From Cladobotryum mycophilum (Eukaryota > Ascomycota > Sordariomycetes > Hypocreales > Hypocreaceae): a DNA stretch of 64,000 nt. The DNA is taken from assembly GCA_036429605.1 (NCBI GenBank), contig CM071589.1:3658001-3722000 (forward strand), in the 5' to 3' direction. Positions 1-13,351 of the stretch are shown piece after piece. The position numbers were made by a program, and so were the translations under genes. Every line of letters starts with the position of its first letter. Position 1 is the first letter of the stretch. The notes below the pieces were generated by a model. That model ran no database searches. It was not told where the DNA came from and saw only the letters and a program-made list of their open reading frames with translations.

Positions 1-3000
1 TCGGCCCCCTCTCTCCTCTCTCTCCTCTTTCTTCCCAACAAGGCAATGCACCGTCCACTCTCACATATACGAGCAACACCTATTCGTCTATCTATTTGTC
101 TCTCTCCAGTTCAACACATTCCTACCACTACCCTCATCATCATCAACAACAACAACCGACCAACCCCCTGCTCATCCTCGGTTTTGCCCTTTTGAGCATT
201 TGACTCAGCGCCAAGCTTTCTCTCTCTCATGCATGCATGCATATGCCCCCCCCCCTTGTCTCTCTCCCTCTCTCTTCCAATCCTTTCTCCCCCTCTTCAC
301 CTGCTGGGCACCTTTTTCATCCCTTGCATTCGGTAACAGGGTACACCACTGTAGGTCCCCCCCTCCCCTGCCTACGATGCTACTGTTCCGTTTGCGACGA
401 CGACGCATCGTGGAGAAAACTTTTTTTCATCTTGTCAACTCTATCTTTGGTAATATTGGGGGAAGGGGGGGGACTTTTTACTGCATGTTTCACTTTGGGC
501 TGTTTATTTGTTGGGCTGTTTTGCTTGTGTTATCTGGTAAAAACTACGTCCACGCCCGTTGATGCATCATGGACCCCCCGAGTTCGGATGTCGAGTTTGG
601 CTTCTGTCGGTCAGGAAAATGCTGTGCTTATCATCGTGACAACTTTGTCGGTCCGAGAGAGGCTGTTGCTGTGGCTAGTTTTTGTTGTTGCTGTTCCTTG
701 ACACGGGTTCATGCTCCTTTTTCTCTCCCTCTCTCTCTCTTACTCCCTTTGCCGTATACCGGAGCCCATCACTTTGCTATGAGTTCTTGCACATCACGAT
801 ACTGGGTTGTTTCCCCTCCGCTACCCTTGAATCTTGTACACTGCAGTCATCATTCCCGCGGTCGCGAGTTTGCGTCAAATTCATCACGTCCACACAGCCT
901 GCTCTTCTAATATAGGGACTCTGAAACTTAACCCCCCCTTACATGAGAGTGCTCTCGAATGGAAATCGAAACGATCGGTAAAGACGATACAACCATCAGT
1001 CGGTTCTCATCTCCGAATGGGAAGAGTCTTCACACTCATCATTCTCATGGCTTCGAGCAAACGATTCTCACATGAGATACAACCATGTTTTTACGACGTC
1101 ATGAAGCGCAAGCGCGCACACAGCCTTGACCATCAACGCATTCGACTCGGCTTTCTTCTGATGAAAATCCAAGTTCTTTTTGGTCAAAAGTTCATTCTTC
1201 ATCACTTTCGACTTCCCACTTATCCTTATCACTGGATCGAAATGGGCCCCTGCATAACAAACATGTATCAGCACCGGAGCCACGCGGGAGTCATCACCAT
1301 TTCCCACAAGAGTTTCATGTGTCTCTAAAAGTGCCCATGAATGTAAACAACTAGCCCCGTTTGACTGGAGATGGCGTTGGTCATCTTTCTGCCCAGTACA
1401 GCATGGTATCACACTGAGACCATCCACGGTGCCAGAGCGCAAATGTGACTCGGCCAGGCACGCATCAAAGACTGCAAAGAGCTAGGAGAACTTTCAGGAT
1501 ATTCTGCTTGTAGCCCCCCCTCTACGGAAACGTGATTCAAAACAACCCCTGAAAATGAGAGCGATTTGACCTGGGCAAGAGAGATCTCTGTTTTCGAGCC
1601 AAGGCGGCCATGGTACAGGATGATGCTACCTACCTTGCATCAATGCTTCAGTCCCCTCATTTTTACTTGGTAAATTCTGTCGTTGAATGACTCCCCATCA
1701 TTGGTCTTATCGACCCCTCTGCGCCAGATTATGCGTTTGCTCTTGGTATCGAGGCATGATACTATAAGCTTAATCGGGACTCAGAGCTACTCACTCTCAT
1801 ATTCCCTTGTGAACTCTGGTCACTAAATCCTCGTACGTATCGCAACTATTAGAAGCCAATCCCTGTTAGACACGCCCGAATAAGTGAGTTGTTAGGGACA
1901 GGTGGTGGCGGTTCATTTCTAGCGCAGTAGAGACGTAAAGGGGAGTGGAAGGGCGGCGGATTAACCATGTAAAGACGGCTTGACTGGTTCGTGAGACAAT
2001 GTCCCCCCGGACTTTTTAAATATTGAAGCGCACCATGTCATATCATGTTTATTTTCTCATAGGCCTCTCCACGTAGTGTAGGTCGTTTTACTAGCCATCT
2101 CTCTCCGTCTCTCGTTTGGCAGAGAGCCTGCGTTGAGTGATGCAGCTACCACGGTTACAAACGATTGCTTCTTCCTCTTCTTCCTCTTCTCTTCTTCCTC
2201 TTCTCTTCTTCCTCTTCTCTTCTTTATCTTCTCTTCTTTATCTTCTCTTCTTTATCTTCTCTTCTTTATCTCCTTTCCCTCCTTTCTTTTACGCTGCCAG
2301 TCGAGAAACAATGGAAGATGAGAACAAGAGCCAGCAAGGCATATTTTGCGTCCTCGTGTAACATACAGATGCTTGTCAGGAGAAACACAGCACTTGGAGT
2401 TTCATTTCATCTCTCATGCATGAAGATGAACGCCTTCCTCTCGTTTCCGTATGCCACCCGTGAAAGTGGCCCGCGTCATAAGCGTTCAATCATTATTCTC
2501 TGAGAAACACCACATCGCCGTGTCCCGAAGACGCTCACCAGCTTCGGCCCCTGACTGCCGAGGGGGTTTCCGCTCATACCCGCCCCCTCCATCATTTTTG
2601 TCATCCCAGATAAAGTTCACTTATTATACTTCTAGCAGCAGAAGCTACACCGACGATTTCTTGTGCTTCTAGCATGTCCCCTTCGATGGGAGACTTGTGC
2701 CACCCTCTTACAGTCTTGACTTCTCCATCAGACATCCATTTTTTCCTGTGTCCCCACCACGGAATCCAGCGGTATTCTATCATTAGTGGCAGCATGCTAA
2801 AAGAAAAAAGAAGAAGAAAAGAAAAAGAAAAAGAAGGCTAAAAGCAGTAATAATGCTGTAAATGAACCGGAAAAGAATAGGTAGACTTGGAGGGTTCTTG
2901 GGCCCCTTTCGGCACACCTTCCGTCCTGGTCATCCTTCTGCATCGCATGCAGCTGATAGTCAAAACAGGGGGTCAGTCCCATCAGCAACATTCACTCATC

Positions 3001-3868
3001 TCTTTTCCGAGCTGATGGAGAAGTCAAAAAGGTCCCTTTACACAGCACATGCAGGTAATATTCGTCATCGTATCCTCCAAGAGACCACATCTTTCACGGG
3101 GACCTCCGCCCAGCCCGCCCCCAGAACCTCCCATCCAAAATCATCACACTACACACAGAAAACCGCAGCAAATAAAAGCCAAAGAAGAAATACTCAATAC
3201 AACAAAATCGCTGGGATCATACATCCTAGCGTTTCCCTCCATCGTTTGAAAGGGCTCAAGCTGTGTGTATGTTCAAATAAAAGTTCAACCAGCCATTGCC
3301 GGCCAAGATAACTTGACATCAGACCCAAATGCGATGCTAGATTCACTTTATTCTTTAACGCTCCTATGTCCTGAATTCAATTCACCTTTGCACAAGAATA
3401 TGAAAGTCGCCATGAATAAAAGTCAAAAAGAAAAATCAAGATGGGATCCTACATGGCAACATCAGACAAGATGTATTGGAGTCAGCTCTATGCCATCTCG
3501 ATACCTCTATGCGCCCCTCTCAACATACTTGCAGCCTTGAGATCAAATGAGATAACTTCTCAGACCGGCCCTTGGTATCATGCAATTCATACTTCAGATA
3601 GAAACGGTACTTGACAAATTCACGACAAAAAGATGAGTAAAGAAAGAGTTGCCCATCATACAAAGTGGCACACATCAGGCCATCGCTTCAATTCATCCAT
3701 GATACTACCATATCCCTTGGGGCCTTGGAATCCAATAACAAGCACTACCCTCATAAATATTAATAGACCTTACATGGCGACAACCTCATAAATCATCAAA
3801 GCATAACATACTGGTACAGTTGGATGCCGTCGCCAGCTACCAGCCTCTAAATAGTATCCAAGATACAA
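1..3868. other. gene-poor left end with pyrimidine-rich leader-like DNA
   Basis: I find no convincing protein-coding gene here. Bases 1-300 are strongly CT-rich, followed by a CAACAACAACC-like stretch near 150, the texture of a Sordariomycete 5' leader. The reading frames after it are low-complexity, lack recognisable domains and have no sensible splice continuation. A C10 run lies at 246-255 and a CT microsatellite at about 2167-2285. The right part (about 3300-3868) is the probable 3' untranslated region of the minus-strand transporter that ends at 3869. Confidence 0.5.
2167..2285. repeat. CT-rich microsatellite (TTCCTC / CTTTATCTT units)
   Basis: About 120 bases consist almost only of C and T on the plus strand, in imperfect repeats of CTTCTTCCTCTT and then CTTTATCTTCTCTT. 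All three plus frames stay open through it simply because of composition, so the short reading frames here are not evidence of a gene. Confidence 0.85.
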
Positions 3869-5740
3869 CTACCCGCCATGTATCCACTGGAATACGGCAA
3901 TAGTAGTCGTGTAGACCATGGCAACAACACCAAGCACCATAGTCACAATATCCAATCCTTTGGCCAGTGGTGTTTCTGCGGCGCCCTTATAGTGCATATA
4001 CGCCGGATAGATGTACACCAGCGGAACACACGCAAACCCACCAATCAATGCAACGAACTTGTCCAGATCGCTAGCACCAACCAGACTCACACCAACACAA
4101 ATTGCTATGGCAATTGTGCGGAGGACATTTTTCTGCCACTTGATGGCTAGGCTTCTCTTCCCCGTGGCCAGTTCCCCAAAGATTGATGTCTCCAAGATAC
4201 GCACTGCGGGGAAGAGTTGCACGGGCTCGCCCGCTAACACGGCCATGGTATAGAGAAACTGTACAGCATTGACAATTGGAGAGTCCTGCGGGTAGTTGGA
4301 GATGATCTGGATCTTGGTGTTCTCACCAAAGGTAGCGTAACACAACGCTCCAACTGAGGCGAAGATGATGGTGATGATCACCATGACAAGGTAGAGAAGT
4401 CCTCTAAACTGCTGGGGCTTCTTCATGCTGGCCTGGATGGGCATGATGAGACCAATCCCTTCAAACGTAAAGATGGCCGATCCCATGGTCAAGGCAAAGT
4501 CGGAGGGGTTGAAGAGCTTGACACTTGGTTCGATTCCATGCTTGACAAGGCTTCCAATATCGTAAGACCATATGTATAGCAGCCCTACGAGGATGAAGAT
4601 ATCCGCAACCAGAGCAACAGGTCCCAGCTTGGAGATATTTCTGATTAGTGCCAAAGGTACGAGGGGTATAAACTGAAGGGTAATCAGTCCAGGCACTCCA
4701 ATATTCAGGTTACCCTTTGTGACAGCCATCAAAAAGGAGAAAAGGTTCTCTGCAGTAAAGATGATTCCAGAGCAGACGAAGCCCAGTTGTGAGAAGGCAA
4801 TGGATGCAAGAATCAAGCTGCGGAACCGAGGGCCAACAATGGCCTCACCGAGCTCACCGTAACCGCCGCCATATCTCTTGTGACAATCAAGAAGCAGTCT
4901 GAAGCAGAAACAACTGATCATGGAAACGACTACAAGTGTCAGTGAAGAGAAGAGCAGACCACCGTTGCGGAAAGCCTTGGGGAGGAACAGGATTCCAGTG
5001 CCAATGAAAGCCTTGATCAAAGTGAAGAAAGTCCTGACTGTGCTGGCATCGCCTCCCTTGGTGAGTCTACGAGAGCTTCGCCGTTGGCTGAGGGGGCGTC
5101 CAAGGAGAGGACGCTGTTCGCCTGGCAAGTTCTCCGCGGAGCCATCATCCACAACCGCCTCATCGTCAGAGTCGGTGTCTTCTAGAGCCTCACCGGCAAA
5201 ACTGCCATAGACGCTAATAAAGTTGAAGAAACTATCTCCAACAATAATAGGACCACTGTGTCGACGGTGGTGATGGCGCATGTGTTGTTGGCGAATCCCA
5301 CTAGGGTCCAGGTCGTCTGTCGATCCAAATCTAGGCGATGGCGAGGGCTGATGGGAAAATGTGTTTGATCGGCGGACGGAGCTGGCCCTTGCCTTAATCT
5401 TAAACATATCCCGGTGAATGTCGCCTCCCTGCAGCTTCAACGACGATTCCAGTGTCTCAGGTGCTGGTGATGCGCCATTGTTAGCAGCGATTGCCGTTAC
5501 AACAGAGGCTGATGTCGATTCGGATGACGATGCCGCTGGAGATGTTGGCTGAAGTTGATCAGCGGATGCAGATGCCGATGCGGAGACGGATACCGGTCCG
5601 GCTACCTCAACAGGCTCAGCGGCCAGGGAGACTTCGGGGTCAGCTGAATACCCCTCGGGGAGATGCCGTTCCAGAATGGCCGCCTGTCGTTCCCTTTGCA
5701 GGCTGCCGGGGCCATCAAAGGAGCCAACAAAATCCTCCAT
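3869..5740 (-). CDS. vacuolar amino-acid transporter, AVT3/AVT4 type
   Basis: A 623-residue amino acid/auxin permease family (Aa_trans) protein. The first ~230 residues are a hydrophilic Ser/Ala-rich tail with an acidic patch (EDTDSDDE) and His/Arg-rich segments. The transporter core starts near residue 233 and contains the family's hallmark AFIGTGILFLP in the first helix. About eleven hydrophobic segments run to the end (FQWIHGG). Yeast relatives Avt3 and Avt4 export neutral amino acids from the vacuole, so a vacuolar membrane location is inferred. I start at the ATG at 5740, because the longer frame upstream to 5821 begins at a GTG. A pyrimidine-rich stretch ending TTGCTTACAG (about 5764-5783 on this strand) resembles a 3' splice site, so a 5'-UTR intron is possible, but no good donor lies at a normal distance. 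Intact. Confidence 0.9.
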   Translation of the reverse strand: MEDFVGSFDGPGSLQRERQAAILERHLPEGYSADPEVSLAAEPVEVAGPVSVSASASASADQLQPTSPAASSSESTSASVVTAIAANNGASPAPETLESSLKLQGGDIHRDMFKIKARASSVRRSNTFSHQPSPSPRFGSTDDLDPSGIRQQHMRHHHRRHSGPIIVGDSFFNFISVYGSFAGEALEDTDSDDEAVVDDGSAENLPGEQRPLLGRPLSQRRSSRRLTKGGDASTVRTFFTLIKAFIGTGILFLPKAFRNGGLLFSSLTLVVVSMISCFCFRLLLDCHKRYGGGYGELGEAIVGPRFRSLILASIAFSQLGFVCSGIIFTAENLFSFLMAVTKGNLNIGVPGLITLQFIPLVPLALIRNISKLGPVALVADIFILVGLLYIWSYDIGSLVKHGIEPSVKLFNPSDFALTMGSAIFTFEGIGLIMPIQASMKKPQQFRGLLYLVMVIITIIFASVGALCYATFGENTKIQIISNYPQDSPIVNAVQFLYTMAVLAGEPVQLFPAVRILETSIFGELATGKRSLAIKWQKNVLRTIAIAICVGVSLVGASDLDKFVALIGGFACVPLVYIYPAYMHYKGAAETPLAKGLDIVTMVLGVVAMVYTTTIAVFQWIHGG

Positions 5741-8700
5741 GGTTCGATGGTACGCCGTATGTGCTGTAAGCAAGAAGAAAAAAGCGAGGTCCAATGTTTC
5801 ACCTGTGGAGGTCAACGCCACCAGGTAAGCTAATTGGAGTCCAGCTAAAAAAAAAAAAAAAAAAAGAGAAAACGAGGAGTATTAAGAGGTTATTCTTTAG
5901 TTTATGGAGGATGTCCGTTGGCCATTGCTGATCCCGCTAGATTCGTTTCGTTTCAATCCAATTCAATTCACAGCTGGGCTGGGCTAGGCTGGTGATCAGG
6001 AACGCTGATGGTAACGGTGGTGTTGATGTTGATGCTGCGAACAGTGTTAAAATGGCAGAGAAGAGAATGCCTCAGGACGATGAAAATTCTGTCTTCGGCC
6101 AAGGCAGGAGCCGATCGACAATTTGGTTGGTCATGGAAAGGCGACGATGACTTCAGACAATTGGGAGGTGGGGGCGAAGCAAAGCACACCGTCTCCGGAC
6201 CGCCTGTACGGCATACGGAGTAGTGGGATCCAATCCCTAGCGGTGGATGGTTTCAGTGGACCCAACTCCCTGAATACAGCGGCCCCTTCACTGGCACTTG
6301 CCAGATCTGAACATCCATTGGACAACAGTATGTCGCAGTGTGAGTGGTCAATTGCTTGTAGATAATTATGGGGGCTGAACCACATCACGTGAACCATGAC
6401 CTTGTTCTCTGCATGCATTCGAGGAAAATGACAATCTCTTACCCTAGAGCGTATAGAAAAAAGAAGAAGTTGGATGGTTATGGAATAACCTGCAATAATG
6501 CCACGACTGTTATCATAGTCGGAATGTTAATTATTAGCACAAGAGTTTAACAATATATTCATTCGGTATGATTTATTCTGAGTTATAATTTTCTTTTTTT
6601 ATTAGCCGCAACAATCCTCCGCATAACGGATAGACTCTAGGCCTACATCGTAATGACTCGAACAAAGCTGCACTGTCACTCTTCCATCACACCCAACCCT
6701 GGACATTTTAAATGCACCGCTGTACCGCATGCAACAACGGCTCGTTCGCACAACATAGACAGTGCATTCGACTATTGGCAAACAATCCTACCTTCCCCGT
6801 AGATTTCAGAAGTTCCTACAATATATCCACCGAGCTGAAAAAATATACGGTAACCAATGGCCTAGATTTTACTCTGTACGGTAGACCTAGAGCGTTCGAC
6901 CGATCACAACACACACCCCTCATGCAACGGGGCTTTGTTATGAAGCATGACAACCATCTTTGGTTTCTACGGTAGCTACAAGACCAAGTCTGCTTACCCT
7001 TGTAGCTTGCATATTCGTGCAGCTCAAGAGAGGGGAATTACTACGATTGTAGAACATGCGTCGGAGCTCTTCATCGAGCTTCCCACATTTTCGATTTGGC
7101 ATTTACATACCCGCGGAAGGACTAACACCTTGCCGGATCTCCTTCACTCGATAGTCTCCATGACCAACTGAAAATCTGCTGCAAACTTTTATATTTTCAG
7201 CATGGATCAACATACTCCAGTACGTGTGTGGTTGGCATCGGGACAGGAACAGCTGTTGGCTCGGAATGCTAGCATGGAAAGTGCAGTGACCAACGTGCGG
7301 CCTCGTTGAATTCGGAAAATGTGGGCTGATCAACGCAATGAGGAGACTGTGGGGGTTGAATATTCGACACTGCACGTTGTCGTTGGATAGAAATCATTCA
7401 ACAACCAAAATTTCGAAGCAGCAAATTCGCCTGCTTGTACAGCTTGCGTATTGTAGACATTGTGGTGTGGTGTAGTCGAGTGGACGGTGAGGTTCGGATA
7501 CAGGTGGAGATGGCCAAGCGATTGTTCGCACATGTACGGGGCTAGATTAACCAGCTTCGCTACAGTCTATTTTGCCGTCAATCGTACCCGAAAGGAAATT
7601 GCTCAACTCTAGAGAAGCTGGGTGTGATACGATATGCAGTGATGATCGTAAAGACCCATGCGAGGCCGAGTGAGAATAGACGTCATAGACTCATCGCGAA
7701 ACGAGCGAGCCTCTCCGGGTTCAACCTCGTTTATTGAGCCAGGGGTTGGGGGGCCGTAGGGCTGGTCGGCTTTTTCCCTCCTCGTTTCGAACGACACAAA
7801 TTGATAGGAGCGAAATCTCCCAGCATGTAATAACCTTTCGTCGGAGCGATGTGGCAAAGTTTGGGGGGATTCTTGCGGTCACTTGTTTAATTATGTTCAA
7901 TTTTGGGTGCACGCTCTGACCGCCGTGCAATTTTCCTCTTCACGTCTGGTGGCCATCAACTAAAACGCTGTTCAGTGACGAGTAGTAGTGTATCCTGGAA
8001 GAGGCATAGAAGTGTCTGAGAAGATAGACATGCCTGTGTGGCGCCTTGGCACAAATGAATCGCTCGGGGAAAGCGTGTCGAGCCGGATTAGCGAAGCCAA
8101 GGAGAACAACCGAATGTCAAGCATTGACTGATAGAGGGTCTCATCACGGGGGAACCGCAGCCAAACGAGGCGAGAAACAGTCGAAAAGCTGGGGGCCGAA
8201 ATTGATCAGAGATGGGCTTCTCATCGCGACAAGTGCAAGGCGTGCCGTTATCGAAGACGGACTGCCAGATTGACAGCGCCAAGTCCGTCAGAAGAGATTA
8301 GTATGGGCATTCTTTTGATGAGATATGGCGAAAAAGACGCAATATGATCTCATGCGCACGGAAGCTTTCAATCTAAGGCAGTTCAAGGAACCTGTGCGAC
8401 TCTTAATTTTGTTAATACGTAATGCCCACTGTTGCCAGCGGACAACGAAGAACCCGTCGGGGTAGCACCCATCATTTGATTTGATTTGATCCGAGCCAGA
8501 GCTTGTTGTTTTGCTTTTTCTGCAACCACATTAGGGCTAATTATCTGGCTCGTGCTTCTTCTCTTTGGTCTCTTTGGCCTCTTTGCGTGGTTCTTACTTG
8601 CATGAGTCTCCTTTCCTCCTGCATTTGACCTGTGCATCTGTGATACTTGACGGGGATTAAAATGTCATGTTTTCCTGTCGCACGGCTACCAGATTTCATC

Positions 8701-11700
8701 GCAAAAGCGGGACAAGATAAATAAATAAATAAGGCATTTTGCTTCGCTAGGAGATTTTGAAAACTGGAGACGGCGGAGACATGCTCAGATAAGAGAACGG
8801 AAACTAAAGGCCGAAATAATGTTTCAGTAATAATGTATTTTGTCTGAGAAAGCTGCTCTGAGCGTTGCTCATTGTTGATGAAGGCCCGAGGTGTCCAGGA
8901 TTGCCACGAGAGGTGTTTGATTGCATCCTCATTGTCCTTCTGGGTTGAGCCGGCTGGAAGTTTCAGAGCGTCACAAGCCAAAACATCCTAAAACAACAAA
9001 GTGCGGTCAGGAGAGAAGACCGGCGCCGAAACGTTTCTCTTCCAATCATGCCCGTAGATTTGTCATTGGGACGGTAACGATGGGCAGAGGTTAATAATAA
9101 AGTAAAAAGGCATTCCCATCGTTGGTTGCACATGCAATATCAACTGCAATCGATTGGATGCCACCCTGGTGTTTCCTTCATTTTGACCCCTTTCCACAAT
9201 CGCGCGCGCTTGAAAATGATCGTCAACTTGGTTACAATGGGCTCTAACTTTAACCAGTCAACAAACCAATTGTAAGAGGGTGGCAAATTTTTATTTTCAC
9301 TTCGGTCGTAATACCATCAAATCGGGAGATTGGAGGGAGATTTGCTTGTTACTCCCCGACTTGCGGGCTGATTATTGCCTGAGTACGAAGGGTGCACGGG
9401 ATATAGCCGCCTGCATGCATGCGAGTGATAGCCAGCAATTGATTTGCAACCATAAAAGTAAGAATAGAGGAAAGGTTGATATCTCGTTGCGGCAACTATC
9501 AGCAGCCACGCGGGACAAGTGTCCCGAGCAAGGTGCCGATATGCAAAGATGAAGCAAACCAGGCACGCCTCCTCCCCACATTTGCAAACAAGTACCTTGG
9601 CAATGGTTGGGTGCTTGCAGCGGGAAACCCTGTAGATTGCATGCTCGGCCGAATTTGGAGAGATGATGTGGCCGAATTTCGGAACGCATATTAAATGGTA
9701 ACAGGCACGTTCCGGACATTTCAAACGCGGTGAACAACTGGTCTCGAACCCTGTAGAAGCAAGACATACAGCGAACGCTGAATCTTCCTAGAGAGTGTGT
9801 TACCACGGAGACATGATCTGGGGCGAACTATCGACTACTCCGCAGTAGCACCTCAGCAGTGACCTATGGAGAGACAGGAATTCTAGCGGCTAGGTGATCT
9901 CCCGCCAGCGTTGTAACAGAAGGACAGCAAACGCGTTACATCGAATGGATTCTTCGAGTCGAAGAAAGTCCTTGGGTTTGTAGGGAGGAGCTGCTCCCCA
10001 ACCACTCAAATCAACCTTGCTGAGCGCCAAAGGCGTGAAGCCATAATGGCGATGCAGACAGAGGTGCAGATGATTGACGATGCGTGGGCGCTCGACAGTG
10101 GCCCGTTGTCAATCTCCAGCTGAATATGGTTTCCGCTCAAAGCCGCCGCCACGATGCCGGTAAACGCACGTTGTGATTCCCCAGCATTGCACTGCCTGAC
10201 AAAGGAGCACAGAGGGGCCCAAGTTAATATCCCGAGGGTGTGCCGGAGGCTTGCAGAAGCCACTGGTATTCCCACCCAGCTCACCAGGCATCTCTATTTA
10301 TTGTTCATCAACCTGAACCAAAAAGGGATCTCAGCTGGCCGGATTGGGGGCGGATACCACCCTCAACAACCACCGGCGGCTTCTCAAGGACTCCATTGAC
10401 GACTCTTTTCGTCCAGTTGCATACGATGCCCGATCACAGTGTCCCTTTAGGTGTAACAAGACAAGATATTGTTTCCAGCCTTACCAGTCACCCAGTCTAC
10501 CAATGCAGGTCAACATCAACTATTGGAATTTTAGCGTCCCGGAGCGGTTCGGGAGTTGGGTGAGCCGGGCGAAGCCCTTGTCTTGTTGTCATGGACCCTG
10601 TTTCTCCTGGCCATCCGGGCCAGTCTTGTTTTTCATGCCAGGTAACACACCAATTGCCGCCTCTTGGCCGAAATGGTGATGGTTCATGTGTTGTTTGCTT
10701 CGTGGGAAATTGACCGGAGGCTACGAAGAGAGTGTTCGCCTCCGGACCAAAAGATGCTACCTGGACCCCTGTAGAGATTGACGTCTGTCAGAATGTAGTT
10801 GGCCCAAAATAGGCGCCAAGCGTTTTGTTTTGAGCACCGGATTCCCGCGCTAATGCACTACACCCGCGGCATGGCGGAGGACGTCCCCCACTCCACCCAG
10901 CACCAGACGATCGGGCCAGAAGGAGGTGTTGGAATCCAGAGACTCCAGAAGCCTTTGGAACAAAAAGGTTTAGGTTAGGTTAGTTTCGTGATATCGTAAA
11001 ATGAGCAAATATAGGGGATGCGCTGAAATCAACTACCAGGAATGGTATTGCTCGAATTGCATCATTTTGAGATAAGGAGATTGATGAGCTCAAATATTTA
11101 TCCGCATGTTGTGAAACGTTGAATGTCCACCCTGGTGCCGATGAGAGCTCTGGCGTTCCTCTTGATACCAAGGGCTTCATGCTTAAAATAGCAAAGAAAA
11201 AAGCCACCTCTACCGGGTAGGCACAGTTGAACCAAATCAGTCCATGATCATCGTATAAGGCGTCAAGAAGCCAAAGACAAGTTGGATTTTCAGGAGACAC
11301 CGTAATTGATTGGCTGGTTGATTCCATTGCCATTGTTGCATGGAAAGACTCCAACGGTATCGCATTCTTCAATAGAAACCTCAATAGTGTGAATCATACA
11401 TCGATCCCAAGCAGTATCGAAGACAAATAGGTAGCTGCGATGTTGGTGAAGTTGGATATCAGTTGGTGCCTATCCACTTGGCTTGTCACTCTTGTTCGGC
11501 TTTAGGGCTCTTTGGGTAAAGTGTTCCCATCGAATGAGTCTCGGCCACAGCGCTATCATGCATGTCTCTCTTTGGTTCGATACCAGCAAAACGCAAGCTT
11601 GACACTTGTTGATGAGAAATGAGTCGAGACGGCCATGGCTCCGGGAGAGTGCTTTGGAAGAAAGTGTGTCTGGACCTTGGCATCCTTGTTTCTACAGCTC

Positions 11701-13351
11701 CAAAGGCAGACCGACAGTTTGAACGGCGTGATTTCTTGTTTCGTTTTCATCAATCTCGTCACCCGATGATTCATTGATTCGGCCCAGCCTCGCAGATGTA
11801 ACCAGCCGACCTAGCCCCAGCCGGTCCTACTTTGGCCTCGATGGGAGGAGATCAATCTCTGGTGAGCCAATGACGATGGTCAATTGACGCCACGAAGCTT
11901 GTTCGAAGTAACCTCGACGTGCAGACGGTGATGGCGGCTCGCTCGAGGCGAAGAGAGGTAGAGTGCTGGGTCAACTGTACACACAATGGAAGATGCATGG
12001 AGAGTCGTATTGTGCGGAGAATGCATTATGCAGATATACAGCCCAGTTGCACAGCTATGCATACACCCCCTGCTTATTGTTCCGTCCCAATGTGCGAAAT
12101 GCTGTACGATTGGTATCCACTGATGTACGATTTGCCGTGGGCTTCTCCAGTTACATGCTGCCTTGAGTCCTTGACCAGCCGCTCTGGTCCGCGCTTGATC
12201 AAACGGAAATATTCGCCCCTATTGGGTGCATGTAAGAGGAAACGGAGGCGAGTATGATCTGCGAGGGGATTGCGGCCAATGGATACAGCCACCGGGCGCC
12301 AAAATAGACGAAAAGAGCAAGATTGACGACGATTGGCGACGATTGTAGAGATGTGAGTGAAAATTTTGAATGCTTACATACCGTGGATCAAGCATGAGGC
12401 ATGAGGCATGAACAAGGAAATAGCTACTACCTGGTAGCGCCTTACCGGCTTGCTTTACCATGCACAGTGCGTATACTGTAAGGGCAAGTGAGGAAGGAAC
12501 GGCATAATTTCCATCAAAGTGACTAACTGTGCTTTGCTCCACAATCAACCACACACTACCTCAGTAGTCCTCTCGACTAACATCATCATTCTCTCTCTCT
12601 CTCTCTTGCACTAGCTCTGTGTACCTTAATCATTTGCTTTTTGCCGCCCCTCCATACTTCTCACCCTCCCCTTTTCCTGCTGCCTACCAACGTACCGCCG
12701 CTACCAAAGAGGCCTGGAGCCATGACTTCGACGATGCCATTAACGGTTGATAACAAAACCCACCCACACTTTCCTGGGACGTGAAGTTGCAAAGTCGTAC
12801 GGGGCCCCTTTTCAGCCCCATCCGTTGTTGGGCTAATTGGATAGCGAGACCCAACTCTTGCCTGATTCGAATGCTGAGCACCCCCTCTCCCGAGATCAGA
12901 CTTCGCACACCACGCCTTGGCTGGATGATTCGTGAACTGAGACAACTTGTCCCCCCGGATACATGAGTATTGGTGGTGCAATTTGCCCATGGAGCCGGAG
13001 CTGGATATTGTCGGGGAGTCTGGGAGTCTGGGACGTTGCGGCGAACGGCCATCGCGATAATCCTCACCCCACCGTGCCATCATGGATGCATTCATTGATT
13101 GTTGGAGCTTGAGCTTGACCCATCTCAGAGCTGGCGGCTGGAGTTAGGGGTAACATGAGATCAGTGGAGGAGAGCATGTCTCTGCCCGAACGAGCCAACT
13201 TCTGCACGACTTGCAAACAACGGTTGAACTTGGCAAACTCATTATAAATATCACCCATCCTCGCCCGCTAAGAGAAGTTTTTGTCTCATCATCACCAACT
13301 CGATCAACTCTGCTCATACACTCTCTAATACACTCCAAGCAGTTGATCATC
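5741..13351. other. 7.6 kb intergenic region without a supported gene
   Basis: This is the longest gene-free stretch of the window, between the start of the amino-acid transporter and the start of the hydrophobin. Reading frames here are all shorter than about 150 codons, lack recognisable domains, and do not join through plausible introns. A run of A lies at about 5848-5866. A TACGGAGTA motif occurs at 6214-6222. A CT run near 12590-12606 looks leader-like but leads only to a 20-codon frame. The last ~110 bases hold the hydrophobin promoter. I see no transposase, reverse transcriptase or terminal repeats. Confidence 0.5.
13243..13250 (+). promoter_or_regulatory. TATA box of the hydrophobin gene
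   Basis: TATAAATA lies 102 bases before the ATG at 13352. The bases between are a CT- and CAA-rich leader typical of highly expressed fungal secreted-protein genes. Confidence 0.6.

Noticed and set aside
237..701. 154-codon plus-strand frame at the left end
   Set aside because: Low-complexity, CT-driven, no domain, and other frames are equally open; composition explains it.
834..1328. 164-codon plus-strand frame
   Set aside because: No recognisable motif, no leader at its ATG, and the opposite strand is open over part of it too; no support as a gene.
5741..5821. N-terminal extension of the amino-acid transporter
   Set aside because: It starts with GTG rather than ATG and crosses an acceptor-like pyrimidine tract; the ATG at 5740 is preferred.
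8541..8981. 146-codon minus-strand frame
   Set aside because: No family resemblance, no plausible intron connections and no neighbouring coding texture.
9317..9806. Overlapping minus-strand frames of 135 and 144 codons
   Set aside because: Two frames overlap on the same strand, neither shows a domain, and both lie in otherwise noncoding DNA.
11540..11605. tRNA-like B box GGTTCGATACC
   Set aside because: No A box at the right distance and no cloverleaf or acceptor stem could be drawn.
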